From Microthyrium microscopicum (lineage: Eukaryota > Ascomycota > Dothideomycetes > Microthyriales > Microthyriaceae), in contig MU004230.1 of NCBI GenBank assembly GCA_010405405.1, positions 1,633,744 through 1,697,743 of the forward strand: 64,000 bases of DNA, given 5' to 3'. This document shows, piece by piece, positions 1 through 10,997 of the stretch. The notes beneath the pieces were generated by a model. The model searched no databases. It saw only the letters and a program-made list of their open reading frames with translations, and was not told the origin of the DNA. A program made the translations under genes and the position numbers. The stretch's first letter is position 1. Every line of letters begins with the position of its first letter.

Positions 1-1
1 G

Positions 2-277
2 TCGGAAGGGAAACAAGCAGTATCGAAGCCCTTGAAATTTACTCTTGGTGCCGGAGACATGATTTTGATGAAAGGAGAAACCCAAGCAAATTGGTTACAT
101 AGTATACCAAAACGCAAAGGTATCGAGGTTGGGAAAGGGCGCATCAATATAACCTTTCGCAAGGCAATGGTGAAGGAAGGCACTGAGAACTATTACAACT
201 ATAATGTTGGCAATGGTCCAGTCCACAAATGGGATTCAAGTCGAAAAGAAATGGTTCCCTGGACCGCGAGTTCTTGA
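2..277 (+). CDS. AlkB-type 2OG-Fe(II) dioxygenase, C-terminal part (cut by left edge)
   Basis: The frame is open at the left edge, so this is the last 91 residues of a larger gene. AlkB-family enzymes remove alkyl groups from nucleic-acid bases using Fe(II) and 2-oxoglutarate. What is seen: a GDMILMKGETQ strand, a LHSIPK segment carrying the distal iron-ligand His, and the RINITFRK motif. The two Arg of R-x-N-x-T-F-R bind 2-oxoglutarate in AlkB, ALKBH2 and ALKBH3. The NYYNYNVG/GPVHKW tail resembles ALKBH2/3-like fungal proteins. The N-terminal half, with the HxD iron ligands, lies outside the window, so activity cannot be judged. ALKBH2/3 type is more likely than the RNA-acting homologues, but this is inference. 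Confidence 0.78.
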   Translation, partial: SEGKQAVSKPLKFTLGAGDMILMKGETQANWLHSIPKRKGIEVGKGRINITFRKAMVKEGTENYYNYNVGNGPVHKWDSSRKEMVPWTASS

Positions 278-632
278 ATTCAAGAACCAGTTGGAGTCGG
301 CATGCTTTGTTGCTTGGGCTAGTGGGCTCTCTCTCTATATCAAGAGTCTGAGGCTTGCATGAAATCGAAGTCAAAATACAACTAATTTAATTAGCATACA
401 CTCACTTCTCAAATAACCAAGGTGATGGCATGAGGTATCGCATCAAGTGGCTGTTGCCATCTGAGGGGTTCTCCACTTAGGATGATCTCATCCGGAGCTT
501 CGTTGCGATATAAAAACTGCTACTTGCTAGCAATTGGTATTAGTTCTTTAAAAAGATCTCAAACCCTGTTCATAAATCCTGCTTGTGTCAATTGCCTCCA
601 TATTCCACATTGAATTTACATCTCCAACCACA
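278..632. other. intergenic, AlkB 3' end to aldo/keto reductase promoter
   Basis: Short spacer with no convincing open frame. It must hold the 3' UTR of the dioxygenase and the promoter of the reductase. I see no clear TATA box or repeat. Confidence 0.6.
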
Positions 633-1778
633 ATGGCATCCTCGTCCTCCCAAAGCCCTCTTGCTCGTTATCGCCAATTGGCGCCCACAGCATCAGTGCG
701 AGTATCTCCTTTGTGTTTAGGTGCTATGACATTTGGCGAACATCAGAAAGAACGATATGGAGAAGTGACTAAAGCAACAGCCTTCGACATCCTGAATCAC
801 TTCTACGACAACGGCGGCAATTTTATTGATACTGCAAACACATATCAGCATGGCCAATCTGAGGAATGGCTCGCTGAATGGATGATCAACCGAGGCAATA
901 GAGATGAAATCGTGCTTGCCACTAAATATACTTCACCATGCGAGACTCATCATGCGAAAAAGATTCAAGCAAATTTTGGAGGCAACGGCACAAAGTCGAT
1001 GAAGATCGCCCTCGAAGCTTCCCTGGCCCGCCTGAAAACAACTTACATTGACCTCTTTTACGTTCACTGGTGGGACTACACAACTACGATTTCAGAACTG
1101 ATGCATAGCCTGAACGATCTGGTTGTTGCCGGTAAAGTGCTCTATCTTGGAATCTCAGATGCTCCAGCTTGGGTAGTCTCGAAAGCCAATGAATACGCAC
1201 GCTGTAACGGATTACGTCAATTCGTCGTGTACCAAGGGATGTGGAACTGTGGCATGCGAGACTTTGAAAGAGATATCATCCCGATGTGTCGTGCCGAGGG
1301 AATGGGATTATGTCCATATGGCGTTTTAGGCCAAGGAAGGTTTCAGACGGAAGCTGGCTTCCGCGAGCGCGAGAAGAACCCCGAAGGACGGAATTTGATA
1401 CCATTGTCCGACCATGACAAGAAAATCTCTCGAGTTCTGGAAGACATTGCCAAGGCCAAAGACGTGGAAATTCTCAATATTCCACTCGCATACGTGCTTC
1501 AGAAGACACCTTACGTATTTCCCATCGTCGGCGGACGGAAAGTTGAGCACTTCAAGGGCAGCATTGCAGCATTAAAGGTCTCACTATCTGAAGAGGACGT
1601 AAAGAAGATTGAATCAGCGTACGATTTCGATTACGGGTTCCCCCACACTTTCCTAAGTGGCACGATGTTTGATCTGTCAACACCAAGGAACGCAGAAGGC
1701 CCGGGAGACGTGTGGTTAACAAAGGCGTTGGGAACCTTTGATTGGGTCGAACAGCCAAAAGCATTGAGACCAAATTGA
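633..1778 (+). CDS. aldo/keto reductase, aryl-alcohol dehydrogenase (AAD/NorA-like) type
   Basis: Intronless, 381 residues, probably a cytosolic NADPH-dependent oxidoreductase acting on aromatic or polyketide aldehydes and ketones. The aldo/keto reductase catalytic tetrad is visible: Asp66 (FIDTA), Tyr71 (NTYQHG), Lys98 (ATKYTS) and His145 (YVHWWDY). A late PIVGGRKVEH segment matches the region contacting the cofactor 2'-phosphate. Length and the WWDY sequence fit the yeast AAD and Aspergillus NorA/StcV branch. The start is the ATG in an A-rich context (CCACAATGG); the frame extends upstream but has no other ATG. No secondary-metabolite enzyme adjoins it, so the substrate is unknown. The family call is firm; the subfamily is inference. 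Confidence 0.92.
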   Translation: MASSSSQSPLARYRQLAPTASVRVSPLCLGAMTFGEHQKERYGEVTKATAFDILNHFYDNGGNFIDTANTYQHGQSEEWLAEWMINRGNRDEIVLATKYTSPCETHHAKKIQANFGGNGTKSMKIALEASLARLKTTYIDLFYVHWWDYTTTISELMHSLNDLVVAGKVLYLGISDAPAWVVSKANEYARCNGLRQFVVYQGMWNCGMRDFERDIIPMCRAEGMGLCPYGVLGQGRFQTEAGFREREKNPEGRNLIPLSDHDKKISRVLEDIAKAKDVEILNIPLAYVLQKTPYVFPIVGGRKVEHFKGSIAALKVSLSEEDVKKIESAYDFDYGFPHTFLSGTMFDLSTPRNAEGPGDVWLTKALGTFDWVEQPKALRPN

Positions 1779-2984
1779 GGTCGTGAAGTCGTATGCTACC
1801 TCGAGCTAGACGGAACGGGTCTCGAGGATGGTATACGGAGTTGGCTGTCGGTCTTGAGAAGCCCAGATCTACAGATATAGGCGCGTCGTAGACTCATGCC
1901 TCGGCGGACACCTTCTGCTGGATTGTGACAAGCAGCGGAGCCACATATCAGGGCAACAAAGAGAAAAGAATAGTAATTGAGCATGACAAACAAAAGGAAA
2001 TGTGTTGAGATCGTCTCCTGAACTTAGTCTTTCCATAGGTTCACCGTCCAAGCGCCTTCTAACTTCGGAACGGCCCGCTTCTAAACAAGCCACCAGATCA
2101 GTCTATCTAACTTAAGTCAACTCCCACAGAACAAGTTTGATTTATTTTCTTAAATTGTAGTCTAGACTAGGAAATAATCCTCGCCCGGGGTTCGAGTTGA
2201 AGTTGGCTAGGCGGCTACATTGTCGGCTAGCTCACCAGGAGAACAAAGATCAAAGGCGGGAAGACGACATGCGGAATGCTCATCAGCCCTGGGACCGACT
2301 ACAAATCGGGAGCTCTGTACTGGAAGGCTTAGACGCTACTGGACTATCGATGGCATGATTTGCATCTATCATCTGCATTACTGTCCGTTAATGGAATTGC
2401 GTTATGTTGATTCCACCAACAGATCAAAGCTGTAGCCGCCACCTGTTTTGCCCAATATTTTGTCTGTACTCAACCAACTAGGTAGTTACAACTTACTGCT
2501 CAAATGCTCATTGACTATTGGTCTTGATCAAGTGATAAGATTCTTGCGCTTGGGAGACTCGCGTTTAAATAGTCTGGTCGTCGAAATAGCCGGTCCCAGA
2601 TAGTGACGATGTCCATTGATAGCTCTGCAGGAAACGCTTGCAATTAAAACCCAGCATTCCAAGATTGGACAAAGCTGGTTTAGCTTGAACCAACCCTGAG
2701 CTGAGCGGCATATGATTCGATCTTCGCGATGCTCCTTGTTCTTCGAGTGTTCTTTGTTTCAACCTCAAAATACCTTCATTGTCTATCGTGAGCGCACTGA
2801 CTCTATCATCTCTCACTAAACACTTACAACCCCAACACCTCGAGTACTTTATCTGCCTTGCTAAGCCTTCAATCTCTATTAACTAAAACAGTCGAACCCC
2901 CTTTTCCTTCCACAAGGCTGTCTTATCCTCCACAACCGCGACCGTTGCGACTCAATATCGTGCGCAAAGGCAGATTCGGAATAC
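1779..2984. other. intergenic region, 1.2 kb
   Basis: No convincing gene on either strand; open frames are short and lack recognisable domains. The last 150 bases are pyrimidine-rich, typical of a fungal 5' leader for the next gene. Confidence 0.6.
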
Positions 2985-4448
2985 ATGGCATCACACAATC
3001 GAGTTTTTCATCAATACGTGCCCCAGGAAGGACGCGTTGTGGCTATGAGCCATGCCGATCAACGAGACAAGTCCAGGTTGAGACAGCCTAGTTCAGACAG
3101 CATGTTCTACGATGCGGTTCCCAATCAACAAGACTCAAGGCCGATAGCCGTGAGGCCTACCAAAACAATATCTTTCGATAACTGGGATGAGGATGAATAC
3201 CCAGAAACTCTGTTGAGTGTCAGTCCAGAATCTCCTGGAATGCTCAACGTTCGATTGCCAACGGGTACTAGGCGATCAATGCCTCACGATCCATTCAATA
3301 TCGCAAGAGGTAGGAGGCTGAGTCGAAGTCAAAGTGCGCGAAGCGAACCACCATTACCTAGAACGAGAGAGCTGCCAACAATGCCGAAAAGTCCACAGCA
3401 TCGCAGTGTCTCGAGGGGCCGTAAACAACAGTCCAATCGGCAATCCGATCCAGGTACAGCAGAGCAGCAGCGTACTAGGAGTGCTTCAAGGAATCCTCGC
3501 CTCAAGAAACTTATGACAGAGAGAGACCTGGATGATATCAATACAGGGCGTAGGTCTGGTGAAATGTCACGCCTCTCAATCAAGAATACCCCTGTTGAGC
3601 TCTACGGTCAACGCACAGGAAGGCCCAAAATCGATTCGGGCACACTACCCCCCCCTTTGCTCCGCCACTCGATAGAAGCAAAACACAGGAAGAAAATCAG
3701 TGCTGAATCATACCCCTCGCCAGTACATTTGTCCAATTGGACCACATCGCACTATGAAGAAGACATTTGGTCTCGGTCAAGATATCTGGCAGGTGCAATT
3801 CAGGTAGAGCCATCTTTTGGGCTTTATGCTATTCCAGTAATGACAGCAATGGATGTTCTGTGCCAATCAGAAACCATCAATGATGACCAGGTGATAGACG
3901 AGATTGTGGATTTCTTCAAATCCTATGGTTTCGAGCCTGTAGCGAGCGAACTGGACCAATACTGGATGCAGGAACGTGCAGTAGAGCCCAAGAGAATATC
4001 AAAGGCCACTACTACCTCATCTTCACTACCAAAGTCTGTGAAATCGCCAACGGGATTCTCAGATACGTCTTCGGTCACGTCCCACTTACACCCGGGTTCA
4101 GCGTCCGAAAAGCGCTGGTCTGGCGGCCAACAATCTGCCATTTCGGCTGAAGGCGCAGCGTCGCACAAATCATCATTTGATTCGCAGCGAAGCACCTCTG
4201 TCGATCCAGTCCTTTTGTTGAAGCAAAGTCCTGCACCTTCAGGCTCTGCAGCTTTACCCACTACTTCACCCAAAAGTCCCGGTGGACAATCCCAGGAAGA
4301 AGATGGGTCGCCAGGACCAGGGCCGATGCTTAATCAAAACCTAAAAGTAGGCAAACAGTCGCCAGCGCCGAAGTCGGCGTTGCCTAGCCTCCAGTCGAGG
4401 AGCAAATTCTCTATAAGGAGAATTCTCGCAAATCGAAATTCCAAGTGA
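2985..4448 (+). CDS. unknown Ser/Arg/Pro-rich protein, mostly disordered
   Basis: Single-exon frame of 487 residues; I do not recognise the family. Residues 1-240 are low complexity, rich in Ser, Arg and Pro, with several SRSQSxR and SRGR-like phospho-site clusters. Residues about 250-335 look folded: an aromatic EEDIWSRSRYLAGAIQ stretch, then PSFGLYAIPVMTAMDVL and a predicted helix ending IVDFFKSYGF. The remainder is again Ser/Pro-rich and ends in a basic tail. No membrane segment or signal peptide is visible. The ATG lies after a pyrimidine-rich leader. A regulatory or scaffold protein would fit this composition, but no function is assigned. Confidence 0.8.
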   Translation: MASHNRVFHQYVPQEGRVVAMSHADQRDKSRLRQPSSDSMFYDAVPNQQDSRPIAVRPTKTISFDNWDEDEYPETLLSVSPESPGMLNVRLPTGTRRSMPHDPFNIARGRRLSRSQSARSEPPLPRTRELPTMPKSPQHRSVSRGRKQQSNRQSDPGTAEQQRTRSASRNPRLKKLMTERDLDDINTGRRSGEMSRLSIKNTPVELYGQRTGRPKIDSGTLPPPLLRHSIEAKHRKKISAESYPSPVHLSNWTTSHYEEDIWSRSRYLAGAIQVEPSFGLYAIPVMTAMDVLCQSETINDDQVIDEIVDFFKSYGFEPVASELDQYWMQERAVEPKRISKATTTSSSLPKSVKSPTGFSDTSSVTSHLHPGSASEKRWSGGQQSAISAEGAASHKSSFDSQRSTSVDPVLLLKQSPAPSGSAALPTTSPKSPGGQSQEEDGSPGPGPMLNQNLKVGKQSPAPKSALPSLQSRSKFSIRRILANRNSK

Positions 4449-5474
4449 ATGGAGATGTAAAGCGAAGGGGGCGCAGTCATGCAATGCAGAAATCAGTCAG
4501 GAATGCAGACAGTCGTTGGTCGGGCAAGAAACCCAAAAACCGAGAGAGCCTTAGCCTTAACGGGTGGCCGCTTTGAGCTTGGGTTCGAACGTTGGTGACT
4601 TGTTCAATTAAGCGTGGTACGAGGGCTTTTTTCTGGAGCAGTCGGGTGCGCGCTCCATTCAGCCTTGTGGTGCATATATCCGGTGAGAAGCCGTGGAATG
4701 CAAAGTCAACTCGTTGCCTTGTTTGAGCCCACTTTTGGTCCAGTAAGCAAGATTAGGCGACCGACCAGTGAGGGCGCTCCATGGGCTGACCGGCAGATAG
4801 ACTCCGAATAAGCAATGAAAAGTCGTGTCACTCGCCAGGAAAGACTGCATGAGCAGGCCTTGAGGCACCAGTAGACTTGCTGGAGGGTAGATAGTGGTGG
4901 ATGGAGGAAGAATGCCGCGAACTGGAGTCTTAAGGATCGGCGAAAGAAGATCCAGAGAATGCTCAGAAAGATCAAGGCGACGAATCACATCAGGAGTATT
5001 ACGCCTCCTTACGACCTTTGCACCTTCGACAAATCTGATTTCTGGCAGTCCTGCATCTTTCAACTTGCTTTACTGCTGGCCCCCGGCTGAGTTTCGCTGG
5101 GCTCCATGGCCGACCAGGTTGGTCATTGGCAATCATCGACATGCCACCCGTTCCAAGCTCAAGAGTCCCAAGGTGATGCATTTATACCATGCATTTGTTA
5201 TGCAGTACACCGCTGGCGTCCTCGCATACTCACCACGCAGCCGCCATTCCCCGTTGTTTAACGATCCACTCATGGTCAAGCCTTAGAAATCTACATATCC
5301 AGCCTACTTCCTTAACAATTTTGTGATCGTCGCCACCTCGTCGTCTATTCCTTTCTGCCTCTCTTCTATTTAACTATTAGTACTACTAGATAGTACCTAT
5401 TGGACTGTCTACTCCTACCTACTTTGCTTCATCCTTCGCCCTTATATAGCCTCACTGCCTGCTAACTTCTAACC
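4449..5474. other. intergenic region, 1.0 kb
   Basis: Overlapping open frames on both strands (about 4,610-5,290) have no domain, no splice-supported structure and no codon signature, so I call no gene. The segment 5,290-5,470 is CT-rich and probably the leader of the C2H2 gene. Confidence 0.55.
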
Positions 5475-7254
5475 ATGGATTCATTATATTCATCTTCTGG
5501 TCTACCCATCAATCCCGACCAAGTCAGTTGAACACATCCTATGTTGAAGTATGTGCTTGCTAATCTTAAACAGTTTCTTCATGGTGTCGGCGGCAGCGCC
5601 TTGGATCGCCAGCAAAACCTGTCGACTGATTCAAATCGTTCATTTACACTTGACTGTGAAGAATACTCTCCAACACAGCCAATGCAAATGACTGAAAGGT
5701 CATATTCACATCCCCAACATTCAAATTGGCTTTACCAAACACCCAGCAATTCGAACACCACCAGCAGCACTCATTCCCCTCTGAAGACTATCGAGTCTAC
5801 CACACCTGAATTGAGGATAGGAGTATTCGACCCTGCGGAGTATGTCGCCAGCCTACCTATAGACAACGACCAGACTCTAGGTCAACTCACGCTTTCAAAT
5901 CCCTTCGGCACTGACGCCCCATACGCTCCTCACGCAAACACTTTTGGACACTGGGATCAAGAAGCATTCTCAGCAGACATGAGCCGATCCGCTAGCCTCG
6001 CCAGCCACGCAGGAAGCAGTGTCAGTTCATTCCCAACACCCTCCGACATGGTCCGCATGCCTTCTGGCTCTACTCAATTCTCCTACTTTGGCGATGCCGA
6101 GCAACCCCAATTCGGCAGTCTCCCAGACGGCATCACCACTTCTTACCCTTACCGGCCATCCCGCACTTCCTTTTCCTCTCAGTCCTCTCTTCTATCCCCT
6201 CTCTCTGCCACAGGCATGAAGCGCTCCAGCTCCAACTACAGCACCGCCAGCTTCGTCTCCGATTCACCAACCAGTCCCGCCCGCCTAGCACCACCGCGCA
6301 GACAGTCCACCAAGTCCACTCGCTCTATCGCTCCCAAAGCCACGTCCACCATCGAGCTGACCGAAGACCACAACATGGTGCGCATAAAGAGCTCCGACGG
6401 GACATCTCGCAAAGTCGGCGTTCTCCAACGCCAAAAAGCACCACCCATGGCCGCTCGCCAAGTGCCAAATAAACTCCTTTGCACAGAATGCAACGAGCAT
6501 CCAGGTGGTTTTCGCGGAGAGCACGAATTGACGCGCCACACAAACTTGCGCCATGCGACGAAACGCAAGATGTGGAAGTGCGTAGACAATCGGCCCCGTG
6601 ATAGCAGATTTGCGATGCCACAGATCGCGTTGATCAAGTGCCGAAATTGCCAAGAAAAGAAGCTTTATGGGGCGTACTACAATGCAGCTGCACAGTAAGT
6701 GTGACAGAAAATACCTATCACATAACCTATACTAACGATCATCTAGTCTTCGCCGCGTGCACTTCAATCCCAAGCCCAAAGGCCGCGGACGCAAAAACGG
6801 CAGCGAGAAACGCGGTGGTAAAGCCGGTGGCAACAAACCGCCCATGGACGAGCTCAAAACTTACTGGATGTGTGAAGTCGAAGTGAATGATAAAGCTGCC
6901 GGAGCCAGCAAATCAGCCGACGAAGAAGACTCCGAATCCACCTCGGAAGAGGACGAAGAATATCAGGACGAAGAGCCGCATGAGCCACAGCGACAAGCGA
7001 TGAGCAACGCCGCAGGACTCCAACATGGTATCCAGCAATTTGAGAGTCTAATGTCGCAAAACTCAGGAGCCTCAACAGCCTCAGCAAACGGGGGCTGGTC
7101 AAACAGTTTCGGTGCTGACAACAGTACATGGCAAGAACATGGCGAGCCTATGGGCTTAGCGGTACCGCGATTTAATGTGCCGATGGAATCTTACAATGGT
7201 GGGGATGGAGCGTACATGCCGCAGCAGCCAGAAATGCAAACCCACTGGAGGTAG
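5475..7254 (+). CDS. C2H2 zinc-finger transcription factor (3 exons)
   Basis: Exons 5475-5522, 5574-6694 and 6747-7254 give 558 residues. Both introns (51 and 52 nt) are GT-AG with CTAAT or CTAAC branch sites. The start ATG in exon 1 encodes MDSLYSSSGLP. Residues 17-300 are Ser/Thr/Pro-rich. Finger 1 (about 317-345) reads CTEC...HTNLRH. Finger 2 starts with CRNC and is completed only by splicing, which brings in HLRRVHF. This supports the second intron. After it come a Gly/Lys/Arg-rich stretch (possible nuclear localisation signal) and an acidic Ser/Glu/Asp block that may activate transcription. Nuclear DNA binding is expected from the family; targets are unknown. Confidence 0.87.
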
Positions 7255-7728
7255 TAAGGCGAGCATGACACGCTTTATGCTGGGTTCGTAAGATTTCGGA
7301 TTTCTTTCACGGTTGTTTCGTCTTTGTTTACTCATATTTGCATTGCAGCATGGCGCTGGTGGCAACGTTCACGGATTTTATGTAGTATCACGACTGCATG
7401 AACATTATACAATGGAAATTTATTAGATATAACGATAGTCTTGCGACAACAACGCGCATACATATGAGAGAATTATGAACACTTTTTATTCCTAACTAAC
7501 TCCTCAATGATTTGTGCAATTGACTATGAACGTTTCGTCCTCGGTCCGGTAAGCGTTTAGTTACACGACTTGCACATGCAATGATAGCAGTTGTAGGTTA
7601 GCAAGGTTTACTTCATTACTCTGACATTTGCAAGGTCAACTATCGTTACCCAAAGCCTAATCATCTGCCCATTACGATTGCCCAACTACCATTTCAAGCC
7701 CAATACCCAACAAGAACCCAAAGTTTTC
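7255..7728. other. convergent 3' intergenic spacer
   Basis: Lies between the stops of two converging genes and should hold both 3' UTRs. No gene or repeat is visible. Confidence 0.6.
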
Positions 7729-10700
7729 TCACCACTCCGCCCCAGGACCAGCATCCTCTTCAGTCTCTGTCTCCACAAACGCGGGCCGGAAATCTACTCC
7801 CTCCGTTTTCTCCATAATAGCAATCTTATATCGCCGGTCTGTGATCCATGTAGCATCATCGCTTGGCTGACGATATGTGTTGGCAGGTATGGCGCCAGTC
7901 ATCATATATTCGTCTTCGCCCTCCATATACTTGCCTCCGAAGGGAACATGGCCGGCTCCTTCTACAAATCGATCTTCGACTGGCTGGCGGCGAGAAGATG
8001 AATGAGGCGCGATGTCATGAGGCTGAGAACGATGTGATGAGTGGTGTGAGGAGGCAGTCTGTCGACTATCCCTAGAATGATCTCGCGAACGAGGCAAAGA
8101 CTTATCTCGAGATCTTTCCTCCCATCCTACATGAAGGCTGGAAGGGTGGTGAGAATGCTGCTCATGCTTATCCAACTCCCAAGTACCATTGTCACGAGGG
8201 TATGCACCAGGCACGGCATCATCATCAACAACAATGATCGATTCTGAGCCATAAGAGTAGGCCTGAGTTCGAGCCGGTGGATTAAAGTTGAGAGCGGAGA
8301 CAGGAGGAGTGGGACGTGATCGGCTAGTCTCATGATGATAATCATTATAACTTAAGGTTCGAGCAGCCGGAAGGCGATATACTTGTTCACGATGACGGCT
8401 TGTGGTTGTAGAGTCACTACTGTCGGTCGAGAGTGTTGAAGCAGTTGTAACGGATGATTGGTGATTATGTGAGTTGCGACTTTTTGCTGACTCTGGGTAT
8501 ATGGTTTTAGTATCGTCCAATTGGTCTTTCGTGTCCCACTCTGCATCAGGAATCTGGTCATTCTTCTTAGGTTGACCAGTTTCCTAGGCCCAATCATCTC
8601 TAACTGAGTGACCAGATCTAGCAGAGGCCGGTTTGGTGATTTTTGTGGATTTGACACCCCATTCTGATCCGGGCGAGGCTTGAGGTGCCGATGGCCATGC
8701 CCAGTCCGTCCTGTCTGTGGCTTCAGGCGGTGGGGATGGTTTTCTAGGTCGAGAGACATGTCGGACACCCGGAATGGGCATCGAGTCCTCTGATGCTACC
8801 GAGCGAATCGAGGCTTTTGAAGTCCAAGTGTCTTTCGGAGCTGGAGCTCGGCTCGTTGCCACTGACTTCTGCGAGGTCGAGCCGCTATGCTTTTCTTGCA
8901 GCGAAGAGTCCTTTTGTCGTTTCGCTGTGTGAGATTGTCGTTCATCCCAGGATGCGTTATCCGCTTGCTTCTTCTCAATATAAACATGATGAGCACCTGA
9001 GGTGATTCGTTTGCGAACTGGCTCACCCCAGCTATTGTCACTACCTCCATGGATTGATTCCTCAAGGCGAGGAGAGTCAGGATTGGATGCTTTACCTGGC
9101 TGACCCCAACTATCAACACTAACGTTTTTTTGATCTTCTTCAACTGTGGGAAGACTTTTACGTAGAAGACGCTGAGATTTGACCCATAAGTGACTTCGGC
9201 GTGAACCAACGTCAGATTCGTTATCTCGCTCGCGTGTGATGATGATGCGGCGCGATCGGTGTCTCCGTTCTTCTTTTGAAGTCGTATCAGCAGCATGCTC
9301 AGAGGTTTCCTCATGGTCTGTGTCATCGTGGTCGTCTTTGTGGCTTTTGACAGGTTTCTGATGTTCATCGCTCTTCTCACTTTTCTGCTGTTGGGTGTCT
9401 TTCTTTTGCTTTGTAACTTCCTTCTTTGCTCCCTTCGTCTTTTGCTCTTGATCGCCTTTCTTGTCAGCCTTATGCTGCTTAGTCTTGGGCTTCTTAAGTT
9501 CCTCGAACTCAGACCATGACTCTTCTTCCAGCGAATACGCTTGGTCCTTGGGTGTTGACTCCACTTTCTTGCCTTGCTTTCCCGACTCTGATTTTTCCTT
9601 TATCTGCTTAGGTTCCTCGACTTCAGATCCAGAGTCCTTTTCTGCATTTTCTTGATCCTTGGGTTTAGACTCCACTTTCTTGCTTTGCTTTCCAGGCTTC
9701 ACTTTCTTCTTGTGCTGCTTAGATATTTCGACTTCGGATTTGGTGTCTTCTTCTGCTGAATCTTTTTGGCCCTTAGATTTAAAGTCCACCTTTTTGTCGT
9801 TTTCCTTTGGCTTTGATTTCTTTTTGGTTTGTTTCTTAGGAGGCGGCGCATGCGAGCCATCGCTAGAGGCCTCATCATCGGTGTAGATGATGCGAGTCTC
9901 TCTCAGTTTCTTTTCCACCTTAATACGCTCGCAGCGAGAACAATCCACATCAACAACCTTTCGACCTGGAATTAGAGGGTGATCTTTATGATAGCCAGAG
10001 GAACGAGGAGCTTTGCATGTTGCGCACTTATGCCAAGGTCCTGTCGGAGCCTCTTCTTCAGGCTCATCATCTTTAAGCTCAGTGATTTGAGCTTGAGGAA
10101 TCTTAGGAGGTGGAAGTCCGGTTCGGCTGAAGTCTTGTTGATAACCATTTGGTGGCGGGTAGATATTTGGTGGTGCGTATCCGCCTGGTGGTGGATAACC
10201 ATATGTATTTTGTTGATAAGGATTCTGATCATATCGTTGATAGCCAGCAGGAGGAGGAGGGGGAAGACCTGGCAGATTCTGCTGACCAAAACCTATCTTA
10301 TGTTAGCTTGGTCATTGAAAGTGGTACCAATCAATGCTACGGCATTTGTTCCTCACATCCCGCAATCGAAAACATGAACCAATTCGAACGGAGGAGACTT
10401 ACCAGAATAGTATGGTGGAAGCTGACCCGTGCTGTTGTAAAGCGCGGCATCTTCCATAGACAGTACGGCTGGAACTGGGGCGCTCGTCATCTTTGCCTTC
10501 GCAGTCTCTTTCTTCCCTTGACTTTTCGCTTTTTCTACAATTACGGGCTGCGGGGCTGTCACGATGGTCGATTGCGCACCAGCTAGTGGTGTCGGACCCG
10601 TGATAGGACCTCCTGGTTGAATGCTGTATGCTGGAGCAGCAACACTATATTCGCTCTGTAGAGGTACCGGGCTCAATTTTCGAGCGCTCTTGCGAACCCA

Positions 10701-10997
10701 AGCGTTGCGCTGGAGTCCTTCGTGACGGACACCTTGTCGAAGCGCGAGGTTGTCAAGACTCAGGCCTGGGATAACAGCTTCCGCGAGACTGTCGAACAGC
10801 GATGGTTGGATCTTTCGGCGAAGGGTGATGTTGACGATTTGCTCGGGGCCGTCCTTGGTTGGTTTGCTCTGAACGATAAAGTGCTTGGGAACTGTTGTGT
10901 GAGGCTGGTTTGGCGCGGTGTAGGGTACAACTTGCTGGTTCGTGTTGACTGGTACAGGATCTTCTGGAGGCCAGACACGGACTTTCTTGAACTTCAT
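7729..10997 (-). CDS. large Lys/Ser-rich zinc-ribbon protein with WG/GW motifs, function unknown
   Basis: Proposed exons on the minus strand: 10997-10403, 10292-8605 and 8553-7729, 1035 residues. The first intron (110 nt) is clear: GTAAGT donor, CTAAC branch. The second is a 51-nt in-frame intron (GTTAGA donor, CAG acceptor) needed to remove an in-frame TAG; its signals are weak. Visible parts: a conserved-looking start MKFKKVRVWPPED; a Pro/Tyr/Gly-rich tract (about 205-255); a zinc ribbon C288-x2-C291 ... C316-x2-C319; three 37-residue Lys/Glu repeats (about 360-480); then a Ser/Asp-rich tail with scattered Trp, including SWGQ, SWGE, EWGV and VGWE. The tail resembles Argonaute-hook composition, but that is only an analogy. 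I do not recognise the family. Confidence 0.68.
9470..9800 (-). repeat. three 111-nt coding repeats (Lys/Glu-rich)
   Basis: Three degenerate in-frame units of 37 codons, each opening with KKV and followed by KPKDQ-like and acidic SEVE/SEFE sequence. The spacing of the KKV starts (about 9,792, 9,680 and 9,569) is nearly constant. They encode a charged, probably disordered or helical, linker. Confidence 0.65.

Noticed and set aside
2858-3091. Short plus-strand frame overlapping the start of the Ser-rich protein
   Set aside because: Non-ATG start, pyrimidine-rich leader composition, and overlap with the better 487-residue frame.
4610-5290. Overlapping open frames of up to 134 codons on both strands
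   Set aside because: No domain, no consistent start or splice signals, and the frames overlap on opposite strands. More likely spacer and leader.
9295-9886. Leu/Phe/Ser-rich plus-strand frames that look membrane-like
   Set aside because: They are the antisense of Lys/Glu-rich codons (AAG/GAA read as CTT/TTC) of the zinc-ribbon gene.
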